Below, one piece after another: positions 8,701 to 17,162 of a stretch of DNA of 36,767 nucleotides. The first letter of the stretch is position 1, and every line of letters begins with the position of its first letter. Both the position numbers and the translations under genes were made by a program. The notes under the pieces were generated by a model that searched no databases, was not told the origin of the DNA, and saw only the letters and a program-made list of their open reading frames with translations. This stretch comes from Bacteroidales bacterium (GTDB lineage Bacteria > Bacteroidota > Bacteroidia > Bacteroidales > ML635J-15), in assembly GCA_003249955.1 (NCBI GenBank), contig QKHS01000073.1, forward strand, positions 1 to 36,767, given 5' to 3'.

Positions 8701-11700
8701 ACGCTTACGAAAATGTATACAATAAAAATAATATTGCAAACGATAAAACATCGGGGTATTTTATTAAAGCAGGTGAATTGAAAAAAGAAGCAGACAGACT
8801 TCAACTTGAATCTGAAGAAACCTCCGATGAAAAAATTAAAGTTGAAAAACTTGCAGAGGCCTACAAAAAACTGGAGTTGGCAAACATGTATTTTGATTAC
8901 ATTTTTGATTTTCTGGAAGATGATAAAAAATTCGTCACTTCAAAAGAATTTGCAAATTCAGACGAGACCGAAAACCTGACATCACTGGTCACAAACATGA
9001 GAAAACAGGACACTTTTGAACTGATAACCGAAACAACAAATGATATTAAACCTGAGATAATTGAATCTTTGATTAATGAAGCTGAAATAATTCAGAAAAG
9101 AACAGATAAACTGACAAACGAATTTCAGGATGCTGCTCCTCAGAGACAAAATGATATTCTGGAAGAAATTGACAATCTGAATAATGAATTAAACAAGAAG
9201 ATTATTGATTTAAACGCCGAAATTGTAAAAGCTCAGAAAGAAATTATTATTGAGAATTATAACCGGCTTGAGAGCGAAAATCCGGGAACTGATTTCACAG
9301 ATATTGAAAAAGAAGTTGTTCAGTTTAACGAGAAAGCCAACAATTCTGTTGACAGTAAAGATTTTTATCTGTTGGGCGAAGTAATAATAGCCGGAGAAAA
9401 TCTGATAAAGAAACAGAATGATCTCTTAAAATCCAGAACAGTCCTTCAGATATCTGATGCAAAAATAACAGAACTTCTTGCAGCCTCTGACAGAAACGTT
9501 TTGTTTGTAACACAGCAAAAGCAAATAGCTTCAAACAATAATATTAATAACAACAGCATTCCCGAAGACACAATAATTACAGATACAACAAACAACATTA
9601 CAGACATTAACCTGACTGTAAATAACGATAGTGTTATAAATAACATAAACGTTAATAATGAAAATATTTCTACCGATTCTGTCAATAATGTTTTGGCTGA
9701 CAACAGTTTAACTTCAAATACAGACAGCCTTAACAACATTACAACAGATAATACCTTAAGCCCGGACATTGATTCTGCAAATAATGTTGCCGATAACTTA
9801 AATTTAATTGCATATAACGACAGTCTTAGCAACAACACAACTGATAATTCTGCAAACAACAATACTGATTCTTTAAATAACATTGCATCAAATAACAACT
9901 TAAATGCATATTCTGACAGCCTGAATAATATCACAACTGATAATATTGTGAGCCCTGTTGATTCTTCAGATAACGCTGCTACCGACAACAATTTAATTGC
10001 AAACGCCGACAGTACGGACAACAATGCAATACACAATCCTGTAAACAATGACAACGGGTTTGCAGTTAACAATATAAATAGCAACAACTTAACCGTCAAT
10101 AATGATACTGCCGAAAATCACGACATAAACAATTCTGTCAGTTCATCACATATAGAAACCCTCGACGGACTTGTTTCGGAACTTGAGAAAATTAATTACT
10201 CAAATAATATACGGGAACTTTCCGATAGGCAAAAAGAACAGGAATCAGACATAGCTGTAAGTTCCGAAAAAATAAACGGACTTAAAGATAAGATTGCAGA
10301 AACAGATAATAAAAAAACACTGGCAAAATTAAATCAGGATCTGTCAAATACGGAAAAATCCTTTACAAACATTCTTATTGAACAAAGCAACAGAAACCTT
10401 GAACTTATAACCCAACTGGAAAATATTATTAAAAACGGTAAAGATTCGTTCTCACTGTCAGAAGATACAGTTTATAACAATCTGCGCAAAAAACAAACTG
10501 ACCAGCGAAATTCAATTATAAGTTACAATAATTTTTATTCGACAGAAGAACTGGAAGAAATTCACAAGAAAGCCAATGAAACGGAAATGCAATTATTGGA
10601 AATATTGCTTCGTGAGACCACCGGGCTTAATCCTGAATTACTTGCAGCAAACAACAGTAATAATACCTCCACTGAATCAGGAAACACTTCCGTGAACATA
10701 AACGACACCTCCGGTTACGAATTTGAATACACATTTGACAAAACAACTGCATCAAAGCTTAGTAAAGCCGAAACACAGATAAAGACTCTCAATTTGCAGA
10801 TTCAGGAAAACGAAGAGTTAATGTCTGATCTCGAAAAAGCTATGGAAAATTCGAACTCGATGGCCGAATACAAAAAGCTACAGAAGGAGTTGGTAAAAGC
10901 TCAGCAAAAATATCTTAAGCAGATTAAACAATATGCAGTTGTAAGTAAAGATTATCTTACGACAAAATATTCTGTAGCCGAAATCCATTATGCAGATAAT
11001 TTATCATCTGCCGGCAATAAAATTATCCCTGTAAGTGACAGTTTAAAAAACATGTCAGACTACAACTTCCGGGAATCGCTTGCTCTGTTCGAAGTAATAA
11101 TTTCATACAATGCGAAAATCCCTGATAAAGAATTAACAGATAAATACCACGAAGCTTCAAAGCTATCAGGAGAAGGGATGAATTACATTAATGCAGCCAA
11201 CAATCTTATAATAAAAAATGACATTAACAATCCTCTCGTAAGCTCATATTACAAACATTATGAAATAAGTGACACTTTAAATATTATTTCACCTGTAAAC
11301 ACAAACAATTCTGATTCTGCCGGAAAAGATTCGGTTATTCTGGTAATAAACACAGATATAAGCAATAATAATGACACTGCGAATAATGTTCAGAACAATT
11401 TAACAACTGACAATAATTCCGGAAATACGGCAATTAACAACGCTGCTGTTGAATCTTCCGTAAAAACTGAAAACAATATATTTGATGCTAACAAAGAAAG
11501 CCGGTACTCTGATGCAAATCCGATAAAAAACATAGAACACGATGAAGGATTATGTTACAGAATCCAGATCGGAGCTTACAACATGGTTGTTAATAACGAC
11601 AGATTTAAAGGGATGAGCCCTATCTTTATAGAAAGTATTCCGGGCAGTAAATTATTAAGATATATGGCCGGCATATTCTACACGTTTAACTCGGCAAACT

Positions 11701-12668
11701 CATCGCTGCCTGTTGTCCGCGGAATGGGTTACTCAGATGCATTTATCGTAGCATATTATCAGGGGAAAAGAATTACAGTTTACGAAGCCAGACAACTTGA
11801 AGAAAATCTTAAACCCGAAGCCGGAGAAATTCTGCTTGCAGACAATATCAGGACCAATCAGACCAATGTTATTACAAACGATACAGCGTCCTCAGAAAAT
11901 AACATAGCTCATACCGGCATAACTGTAAACAATGTAAATGACACTGCAATACATACAATGCCGGAAGTAAAGACAGAAACAGATCTTAAAAACACTTCGG
12001 ATGTTTTCTTCTGTGTGCAGATTGGAGTTTTCCGGGAAAAAGTCGGGTCAGAAAGACTTTATAATTTAAATCCGGTAATGTATGATGAATACGGAAACGG
12101 GCTTATAAGACACACCTTCGGGAAATATTACGATTTAAATACTGCTATCTCCGAACAAAATAAAATAAGACAACTGGGAATAAAAGATGCTTTTGTTATT
12201 GCATACAGCAACGGAGAAAAAATTGCCGTTAATCAGGCAGCCGGGTTAATCGCCGGGAATACAAACCTGCCGGAAGACCAGATTCTTGTTAATGTTCCTG
12301 TAACTGTAGCAATTCAGCCCGAAGAAAATAACCGGGAAAATATTCAGCCTGCGGAAAACAATCAACCAGAGACTGAAAACAATAACATGCAAAACCCCAA
12401 GGTCGAATATTATGTTCAGCTAGGTGTATTCAGGACAGATGTAGGAACATATGTAAAAGATTCTTTCAGGAGAATTGCCGGAGACAGCAAATTATTCAAG
12501 CTCACAGCAAATAATATGATTGTTTACCGTACCGGGGCATTTTCTTCGTATGATCTGGCAGTAACCGGACTGGCAAATGCAAACTCAGGAGGAGTAAAAG
12601 ATGCTTTTATTGTTGCTTTTGTTAATGGGAAAAGAGTTGATATTGCGACAGCAAGAGCTGCGGAGTAA
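5766..12668 (+). CDS. Giant TPR-PD40-coiled-coil protein with three SPOR-like units
   Basis: A 2300-residue secreted protein. The start is TTG, since an in-frame stop lies 28 bases upstream and the signal peptide (to about GFAQ, residue 25) begins at once; there is no lipobox. Domains in order: TPR-like helices (about 35-150); PD40/WD40-like propeller repeats (about 205-318, with AFPFLSEDGTTLYFSSKG and GGYDIF); a very long Glu/Lys/Asn-rich coiled coil (about 420-1245); an Asn/Asp/Ser-rich repeat zone (about 1252-1455); a second coiled coil; a second Asn-rich zone (about 1845-1905); then SPOR-like units near 1927-2009, 2080-2160 and 2213-2300 (YRIQIGAYN, FCVQIGVFR, YYVQLGVFR). TPR plus PD40 recalls PorE of the T9SS, but with SPOR-like ends in place of OmpA. 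SPOR domains bind glycan strands of peptidoglycan, so a periplasmic tether or scaffold is inferred. Its exact role is unknown. Confidence 0.8.
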   Translation: MIKRIFKIVFFITIAFCLSIQGFAQYIPSVDLSQDENLLYEQCKNQFFNEEYVQSYQGFSQLLSLYPREEVFNYYYGACIIKLNNNIKSGIDYLEYAAAKGINPANFYIGLGYHYMYDFEKALEYYELYKTNAKRKDIVNFEVEQYISMAKNGINLVKYAYELKVISSKKISRDNFYYSYNLKDFGGNIIVKTDQFKGKADKEIRELDLMYISEVHNVLFFSSYGDSKKNSLDIYMSRKEKNNWTPPQKLSDSINTKYDEAFPFLSEDGTTLYFSSKGHNSMGGYDIFRTVWDAKKNVWSSPENLDFPVNTPYDDIMYAVDRFNETAFFASTRDSKIDKITVFRILTETNPQKRKLESMSDIYQNASLQVNPIAETELAKRQEIRAVAMKDTSTSIASVQTHNDTVADADVLIQNAVAELSEKSEITAGYLEYAASAYKLTEIKLAEIKDLNKQISLLKTKTDEKSVQLKDSLTRLANAKAVESSELYNISKFFADAANQTNGLISYYRTELKVLDNTSRNEKSLLGNVKKLNNEIKNINTEFPFDTYIAGLEKEKSQKLTKLNTYISKNEPEFEKIEALNDKITIKIDLAKKETDFDVREKYVYDLKTYENEKIDIIARIKDNEIQIEFFNHDINELEQRQNLANLFRGDIEDGLFMNPGLDVSKLSNEIEILKTAVAQNSLKELSGIQDKILADLTLYSPVVDYDGILYGTSDLAETDHINIFIDTETYTKKYDNIISDKTIRTGRLITANDSLNEQIKVKEAEFDSATDDSDKQKIIADINSLQSEIDQNAEIIESGLTIENETDIATILTAYQDIKQNPVNAEINNIISETDKLIAESKSVESEIADLKELDKTGNSPGIKYLEVVKSDIDSRIALNVSDISEKQKNIVPAPDIKSIIAELEKDLNYTEKNGAAEKLLVTDLQKARKLFDDADKQKDIQKKNDLITQANAIVDRGISQSIDFFNESLVSMYSGFNAYENVYNKNNIANDKTSGYFIKAGELKKEADRLQLESEETSDEKIKVEKLAEAYKKLELANMYFDYIFDFLEDDKKFVTSKEFANSDETENLTSLVTNMRKQDTFELITETTNDIKPEIIESLINEAEIIQKRTDKLTNEFQDAAPQRQNDILEEIDNLNNELNKKIIDLNAEIVKAQKEIIIENYNRLESENPGTDFTDIEKEVVQFNEKANNSVDSKDFYLLGEVIIAGENLIKKQNDLLKSRTVLQISDAKITELLAASDRNVLFVTQQKQIASNNNINNNSIPEDTIITDTTNNITDINLTVNNDSVINNINVNNENISTDSVNNVLADNSLTSNTDSLNNITTDNTLSPDIDSANNVADNLNLIAYNDSLSNNTTDNSANNNTDSLNNIASNNNLNAYSDSLNNITTDNIVSPVDSSDNAATDNNLIANADSTDNNAIHNPVNNDNGFAVNNINSNNLTVNNDTAENHDINNSVSSSHIETLDGLVSELEKINYSNNIRELSDRQKEQESDIAVSSEKINGLKDKIAETDNKKTLAKLNQDLSNTEKSFTNILIEQSNRNLELITQLENIIKNGKDSFSLSEDTVYNNLRKKQTDQRNSIISYNNFYSTEELEEIHKKANETEMQLLEILLRETTGLNPELLAANNSNNTSTESGNTSVNINDTSGYEFEYTFDKTTASKLSKAETQIKTLNLQIQENEELMSDLEKAMENSNSMAEYKKLQKELVKAQQKYLKQIKQYAVVSKDYLTTKYSVAEIHYADNLSSAGNKIIPVSDSLKNMSDYNFRESLALFEVIISYNAKIPDKELTDKYHEASKLSGEGMNYINAANNLIIKNDINNPLVSSYYKHYEISDTLNIISPVNTNNSDSAGKDSVILVINTDISNNNDTANNVQNNLTTDNNSGNTAINNAAVESSVKTENNIFDANKESRYSDANPIKNIEHDEGLCYRIQIGAYNMVVNNDRFKGMSPIFIESIPGSKLLRYMAGIFYTFNSANSSLPVVRGMGYSDAFIVAYYQGKRITVYEARQLEENLKPEAGEILLADNIRTNQTNVITNDTASSENNIAHTGITVNNVNDTAIHTMPEVKTETDLKNTSDVFFCVQIGVFREKVGSERLYNLNPVMYDEYGNGLIRHTFGKYYDLNTAISEQNKIRQLGIKDAFVIAYSNGEKIAVNQAAGLIAGNTNLPEDQILVNVPVTVAIQPEENNRENIQPAENNQPETENNNMQNPKVEYYVQLGVFRTDVGTYVKDSFRRIAGDSKLFKLTANNMIVYRTGAFSSYDLAVTGLANANSGGVKDAFIVAFVNGKRVDIATARAAE
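9715..10075 (+). repeat. Degenerate Asn-rich tandem repeats inside the giant protein
   Basis: Residues about 1317-1437 consist of about seven imperfect units of 15-17 residues built on the pattern (N/S)DSLNNITTDNxLSP, for example NTDSLNNITTDNTLSP, SDSLNNITTDNIVSP and NTDSLNNIASNNNLNAY. The Asp-Ser pair keeps its register while the rest drifts. At the DNA level the units are AAT/AAC-rich and only partly alike, so slippage is old or the units are held by composition. Confidence 0.65.
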
Positions 12669-12840
12669 GGTTCAGTAAAATGGCTGAGCAGTGCCGAAGT
12701 GAGCCAAAGACAATTTTAAGATTTAGATTTTAAATTTTATAATTCCCTCTCATCTCTGCACCTTATATAATTCTAACAGCATGTTTTATAAAACAAAAAA
12801 AATCAGAACTCTTCATAAAATTTTGTATTGGAATATTGAG

Positions 12841-12848
12841 TATTTTTG
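12841..12848 (+). promoter_or_regulatory. Candidate -7 box for clpS
   Basis: TATTTTTG matches TAnnTTTG and ends only six bases before the ATG at 12855, so the mRNA would be almost leaderless. No TTG is found at the usual -33 spacing, so this is tentative. Confidence 0.35.
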
Positions 12849-12854
12849 CAGTAT

Positions 12855-13145
12855 ATGAGTGAGAATCAGGAAATAATTAAGCCCGTACAAAAAGACGATA
12901 CATTACAAGGAAGTTCAAGAAATACGAACCGTCATCTTATTTTGTACAATGATGATAACAATAGTTTTGACTATGTTATAAGCTGTTTGATTGAAGTATG
13001 TCACCATGACATTATTCAGGCTGAACAGTGTACTTTTATTACACATTACAAAGGTAAATGTGACATTAAGAACGGTGATTACAAATCATTGAAGCCAATG
13101 AAAGAAAATCTTGTCGGAAAAGGACTAAGAGTTACAATTGATTGA
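12855..13145 (+). CDS. clpS: ClpS family adaptor of the Clp protease
   Basis: A 96-residue protein. The core LILYNDDNNSFDYVISCLIE, followed by AEQCTFITHYKGKCDI and GKGLRVTID, is the ClpS fold: the N-degron pocket loop (NDDNN), the helix that binds the ClpA/ClpC N-domain, and the His/Gly segment. ClpS hands substrates with destabilising N-terminal residues to the AAA+ unfoldase of ClpAP or ClpCP in the cytoplasm. The frame stays open up to a TTG at 12846, but ATG at 12855 (MSENQ) is the better start. The N-terminal 30 residues are polar and probably disordered, as in other ClpS proteins that need a flexible tail. No clp ATPase gene is in the window. The gene converges on htpG, another protein quality-control gene, across a shared terminator. 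Confidence 0.88.
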   Translation: MSENQEIIKPVQKDDTLQGSSRNTNRHLILYNDDNNSFDYVISCLIEVCHHDIIQAEQCTFITHYKGKCDIKNGDYKSLKPMKENLVGKGLRVTID

Positions 13146-13166
13146 TTTTGTTTGTTTTTCATAATG

Positions 13167-13204
13167 AAAAAAGGCTGTCCGGATTACCTGGCAGCCTTTT
13201 TTTT
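13167..13204. terminator. Bidirectional terminator between clpS and htpG
   Basis: GGCTG-T-CC pairs with GGCAGCC with one bulged base. The stem is flanked by six A on the left and eight T on the right, so it can end both the clpS transcript (+) and the htpG transcript (-). Confidence 0.8.
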
Positions 13205-13225
13205 AAGAATTAATCTGAGTATTAA

Positions 13226-15289
13226 CTATTTCTTCAACAACTCAACACTACGGCTTACAAAATTACTCAAGGACTCTCCTTTAAGCAAATTGTTTGACAG
13301 TAATGCAAGGTCGAATAACTGACTTACTATTTTCTGATTTTTACCGAAACCTTTGTAAATACCGATTTTATCTTCTTCAAGAGTTGAAAGTTTATTTTCA
13401 AGTTCTTCGAGTCTGTTTTTATCTTCGAGAGGTTTTTCGTCTTCTGTTTTAAAATCTTTTAACTTGTTATCCAATTCTGTCTTTTCTTTTTTTATTTCTT
13501 CAAGCTGCGAATCAATTTCAAGTCGTTTCGACATTGTTTTTTTCTCAATTTTTGAGCTGAGATCAACAATCAAAGGATGATTTGTATTAACCACTACTTT
13601 ATAGTCATCGGGTAAATCGCGGTAGAATCCTGTTCCGCCACCCATTGCGGACATATCTTTCATACGGCGCATAAATTCATCACGGGTAATAATAACAGGC
13701 ATATCATTTTCGCTCATGCTGTCGCTGGTAACCCAATATGATTTTTCTTCCGGAATTATTCCCTGGAATACCCATTTTACATTTTCCTGTTCTTTTTCAC
13801 TAAGTACTGATTCTATTTTTTCTTCTTTCTTTATCAGATTTTCAATAATATCAGAATCAACACGAACAAAACGACACTCTCCGAATTTACTTTCGAGTGT
13901 ATTTATAAAATGCATATCGAGCTGACCGTCAAGCAGGAGTACATCATATTCTTTATTCTTTGCTGCTTTAATGTATGAATACTGATCTTCGGTGTTTGTT
14001 GCATAAAGATAAATCAGGTGATTATTTTTATCCTTTTGATTTGCTTCTATTTTTGTTTTATATTCTTCGAATGTAAAATATTCATTATCGGTATTCTTCA
14101 GCAATGCAAATTTTTCTGCTCTTTCATAAAATTTCTCGTCCGAGATCATACCATATACAATAAACATCTTAAGATCATCCCATTTTTTCTGGAATTCATC
14201 ACGGTTGTCTTTAAATATTTCGGCTAATCTATCGGCAACTTTTTTTGTTATGTGTCCCGAAATCTTTTTAACATTTGAATCGCTCTGCAAATAGCTTCTT
14301 GAGACATTAAGCGGAATATCAGGAGAGTCTATAACCCCGTGAAGCAATGTTAAAAACTCAGGAACGATACCTTCTACAGAGTCGGTCACAAAAACCTGAT
14401 TGCAATACAACTGTATTTTATTGCGGTTAATGTCAAGATTTGATTTAATTTTAGGGAAATACAATACTCCTGTCAGGTTAAACGGATAGTCAACATTAAG
14501 ATGAATATTGAAAAGCGGTTCTTCAAAGTTTGACGGATATAATTCACGGTAGAAATTTTTATACTCATCTTCTGTCAGATCTGCCGGTTTCTGTTTCCAC
14601 AATGGTTTTGGATTATTAATAATGTTATCCTCCCCGGTTTCTTCTTCTTTACCGTCTTTCCAGGTTGTTTTCTTCCCAAATGCAATCTCAACGGGTAAGA
14701 ATTTACAATACCTGCTCAACAATTCCTGTATTCTGTGTTTTTCAAGAAACTCGGCAGACTCTTCATCTATATGAAGAATTACATCTGTCCCACGGTCTTC
14801 TTTCTCAGCTTCTGTAAGAGAATATTCCGGGTCGCCGTTACATTCCCATTTTACTGCTTTTGAATTTTCTTTGAATGATTTTGTAAGTATTTCGACTTTC
14901 TCCGAAACCATAAATGAAGAATAAAACCCTAAGCCAAAATGTCCGATTATTGCGTTCTCGGCATTTTTGTATTTGTCAAGAAAATCGCCGGCACTTGAAA
15001 ATGCAATCTGGTTAATATATTTCTCAACCTCTTCAGCAGTCATCCCGATACCATTATCACGAATAGTAAGAGTTTTGTTCTCCTTGTCAAGTATTACCTG
15101 AACTTTAAGGTTATCTGCCTCCCCGTTAAACTCACCTGATATTGCAAGTGTTTTTAATTTCTGACTCGCATCAACAGCATTTGATACCAACTCTCTGAGA
15201 AATATTTCATGATCCGAGTAAAGGAATTTTTTAATAATCGGGAAAATGTTTTCGGTAGTTACACCAATGTTTCCGGTCTTCTGTGTCAT
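13226..15289 (-). CDS. htpG: Molecular chaperone HtpG (bacterial Hsp90)
   Basis: A 687-residue cytoplasmic ATP-dependent chaperone dimer. The N-terminal GHKL ATPase motifs are clear: ELVSNAVDASQKL (Mg/ATP Asn), IRDNGIGMT, GHFGLGFYSSFMV and GTDVILHI. The middle domain has NVSRSYLQSD, which holds the conserved Arg of the catalytic loop. The C-terminal dimerisation region includes a Lys/Glu-rich stretch (about 590-645) and, as usual for bacterial forms, no EEVD tail. The length fits the Bacteroidota family. The frame opens upstream with a TTG codon at 15295, but the ATG at 15289 (MTQKTGN) agrees with homologues. It is preceded by a 185-base gap and followed by the shared terminator at 13167-13204. 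Probably monocistronic. Confidence 0.97.
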   Translation of the reverse strand: MTQKTGNIGVTTENIFPIIKKFLYSDHEIFLRELVSNAVDASQKLKTLAISGEFNGEADNLKVQVILDKENKTLTIRDNGIGMTAEEVEKYINQIAFSSAGDFLDKYKNAENAIIGHFGLGFYSSFMVSEKVEILTKSFKENSKAVKWECNGDPEYSLTEAEKEDRGTDVILHIDEESAEFLEKHRIQELLSRYCKFLPVEIAFGKKTTWKDGKEEETGEDNIINNPKPLWKQKPADLTEDEYKNFYRELYPSNFEEPLFNIHLNVDYPFNLTGVLYFPKIKSNLDINRNKIQLYCNQVFVTDSVEGIVPEFLTLLHGVIDSPDIPLNVSRSYLQSDSNVKKISGHITKKVADRLAEIFKDNRDEFQKKWDDLKMFIVYGMISDEKFYERAEKFALLKNTDNEYFTFEEYKTKIEANQKDKNNHLIYLYATNTEDQYSYIKAAKNKEYDVLLLDGQLDMHFINTLESKFGECRFVRVDSDIIENLIKKEEKIESVLSEKEQENVKWVFQGIIPEEKSYWVTSDSMSENDMPVIITRDEFMRRMKDMSAMGGGTGFYRDLPDDYKVVVNTNHPLIVDLSSKIEKKTMSKRLEIDSQLEEIKKEKTELDNKLKDFKTEDEKPLEDKNRLEELENKLSTLEEDKIGIYKGFGKNQKIVSQLFDLALLSNNLLKGESLSNFVSRSVELLKK

Positions 15290-15480
15290 AATCAATCAAT
15301 TTAAGTTAAACCGGCAAGGGAGATTCAAAGTATGTGCCAGCGACAAAAACATGACAAAAAGTCAGAAGCAAAAAGACATAAAGCTGGTGGATATAAATCT
15401 GAAGTCGGAAATATTTCATGCACGGCAATATCAAACCGTCCGGCTTACAGCTTTTCCGGCATTCATCAGTAAGTTCAAAG

Positions 15481-16002
15481 TTACATCCTATCTGTAATAA
15501 AAAATCCTGTAAAAAATGATATTACGGCTAAAAGAAAAACAATTAAAACAAAAACAGTGGCTCTCTTCCCTGATCTGACTTTCCGTTTTAATTCATATTC
15601 GCTGATGAGACGTGAAATCAAAGGATACAACCGGACAAAATACTGAGAATCTTTTTTTATAAACGCTGCCGGTCTGACATTACTGCTGGTTGCCTTAAGC
15701 TCTATGTTTTCGCTGTCTGCAAAAATTATAACTTCAATTTCCTTGTCAATACTTTTTATAGGGGATATTAATTCCAGGGCAGTTTTTGTGTTCATTCCCC
15801 GGCTTGATATAATGTTGTCAATTATCACAATTTTGAAACTCTTGTCTTTTACATCTGTCTTCAGTTTGTTCAGAAACATCTGCACAGAGTTAAAAGTGTA
15901 CAAGGTATAATTTAATTTAGGATTAAAATTCTCCCGAAAAAAATCAAGATCTATAACATCATTATCAACACAGTAAAAGTTAATATGTTTGGTGGACTTC
16001 AT
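15481..16002 (-). CDS. Receiver-like domain with C-terminal membrane anchor
   Basis: A 173-residue protein. Residues about 7-135 follow the response-regulator receiver plan: acidic pair D13/D15 in FYCVDND, putative phosphoacceptor D62 in IVIIDN, and K116 or K117 in AFIKKD. The usual Ser/Thr after strand 4 is Ala (A95 in VIIFAD), so switching may be altered. Residues 138-147 are basic (LKRKVRSGKR) and are followed by one hydrophobic segment (about 148-168, VFVLIVFLLAVISFFTGFFI), ending just before DRM at the C-terminus. The likely topology is a cytoplasmic receiver held at the inner membrane by a tail anchor. There is no DNA-binding or enzymatic output domain and no histidine kinase nearby. 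It could instead be a pseudo-receiver acting by protein contact. Confidence 0.7.
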   Translation of the reverse strand: MKSTKHINFYCVDNDVIDLDFFRENFNPKLNYTLYTFNSVQMFLNKLKTDVKDKSFKIVIIDNIISSRGMNTKTALELISPIKSIDKEIEVIIFADSENIELKATSSNVRPAAFIKKDSQYFVRLYPLISRLISEYELKRKVRSGKRATVFVLIVFLLAVISFFTGFFITDRM

Positions 16003-16147
16003 GTTTGAATTTTATTGTCTGATATTTTCCTTTGGTTCATCCTCGCTAAAAAATCTGTATTTACTGTCATCTTTCTCTTTACGGAATTTTCTTATTTGGC
16101 TGTTCCGCTACTTTTTATTGTATTTTAATCTTTGCAAATAAGCTACC

Positions 16148-17038
16148 CTAAAATTCATGAGACACCCCTCTCCTTTTTATGGAATTTATTCTGGAGTCTT
16201 TTTTATAATTAATTGCCTCATCAGGATCTATGTCCGGCTGAAGAATCCATTTTCCTCCTCTGAATATAAATGCATCGTATGAAAAATCGGGCCCGTAAAA
16301 CTGATACATATTTGTAAATTTTTGTTCAGGAGGAGCCAGATGATCCAGTACAATCATATCTTTCTGTTCGTTGAATCTTAAAAGCATTGTTGCCCTGTCT
16401 GCATACTCAAAGACAAGCCTGCCGGTATTTGTCCGGTTAACTTTAAACATCTTTTTACCGAATACAGGTATGCTTTTTCTGTCAAAATAGAGAACTTCAA
16501 CAACTTTCCGGTTAAGCAAAAAATCTGCTCCGTCCCAACCTATAAGGGTATAATATGTGAGCGAGTTCCATTTCTTTGTTATTATCTCGTAGTAAATTGC
16601 CCCATACCACTCGGCATTGGTCTGGTACAGCCTCATTTCATCTTTAGTCCCGAATTTTTTGTCATCGAGAAAATAAACTTTTATTCCTTTATTGTCTTTA
16701 TATTGCAGAAATCCGAAATATTGAAAACTTCCGTCCTGATAATTCAGATTCCACGTATAAACCCTTAGCTTATTGTCATCTGATTTTAACACCGAAAGAT
16801 TTTTTACCGTGGAAAAATCTGCACCAAAAGATGTTGAAGATTTTAAAAATTCCCTCATATAAGAAATAAGGTAATTATTTATTTCCCGTTTTTCTTTTTC
16901 TGATTTTGCGTTTATTATTTCGTTAAAAAGATTATTTACAGAATCAACTTCTGCTATATATGGATTTTCCTTTGCATTCAGGAGAAGAGTTCCAAAGACA
17001 CAGGCAGCAGATATTAATATTCTTTTTATAATCATCAT
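16148..17038 (-). CDS. Secreted protein of unknown function
   Basis: About 296 residues. The frame opens with TTG at 17041, but ATG codons at 17038 and 17035 are better starts. An N-terminal signal peptide (IIKRILISAACVFGTLLLNA) leads to ENPYIAEVDSVNNLF. The mature part is rich in aromatic residues with alternating strands, for example RVYTWNLNYQDGSFQYFGFL, WYGAIYYEI and YYTLIGWDGAD, and it ends with a basic tail. I do not recognise a characterised family, although the pattern resembles conserved hypothetical proteins of Bacteroidales. Probably periplasmic or outer-membrane-associated. It lies between the aminotransferase gene and the anchored receiver, with gaps of about 120 and 145 bases. 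A TATATTTG box on the minus strand (17051-17058) could be its -7 element. Confidence 0.65.
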   Translation of the reverse strand: MMIIKRILISAACVFGTLLLNAKENPYIAEVDSVNNLFNEIINAKSEKEKREINNYLISYMREFLKSSTSFGADFSTVKNLSVLKSDDNKLRVYTWNLNYQDGSFQYFGFLQYKDNKGIKVYFLDDKKFGTKDEMRLYQTNAEWYGAIYYEIITKKWNSLTYYTLIGWDGADFLLNRKVVEVLYFDRKSIPVFGKKMFKVNRTNTGRLVFEYADRATMLLRFNEQKDMIVLDHLAPPEQKFTNMYQFYGPDFSYDAFIFRGGKWILQPDIDPDEAINYKKDSRINSIKRRGVSHEF

Positions 17039-17050
17039 CAATCTAATTCA

Positions 17051-17058
17051 CAAATATA
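17051..17058 (-). promoter_or_regulatory. Candidate -7 box for the unknown secreted protein gene
   Basis: The minus strand reads TATATTTG, matching TAnnTTTG, 12 bases ahead of the ATG at 17038. No matching -33 TTG at 19-21 bases was seen. Confidence 0.35.
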
Positions 17059-17162
17059 AAACGCAAATAATCGTAAATATTTTGTAAAAATAAAATTTAA
17101 TTTAATTACACACCAACATAATGTTATTTTGAATAAAATACTGATGTTGATGAGTGTAAATA

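Noticed and set aside
9446-10099. A 217-codon open frame on the minus strand with a very hydrophobic product
   Set aside because: It lies antisense to the Asn-rich repeats of the giant gene. AAT/AAC codons read backwards give Val/Ile-rich codons, so both the length and the hydrophobicity are by-products of composition.
15246-15497. An 83-codon open frame covering the htpG upstream gap
   Set aside because: It overlaps the starts and ends of real genes on the other strand and has no recognisable composition or start context.
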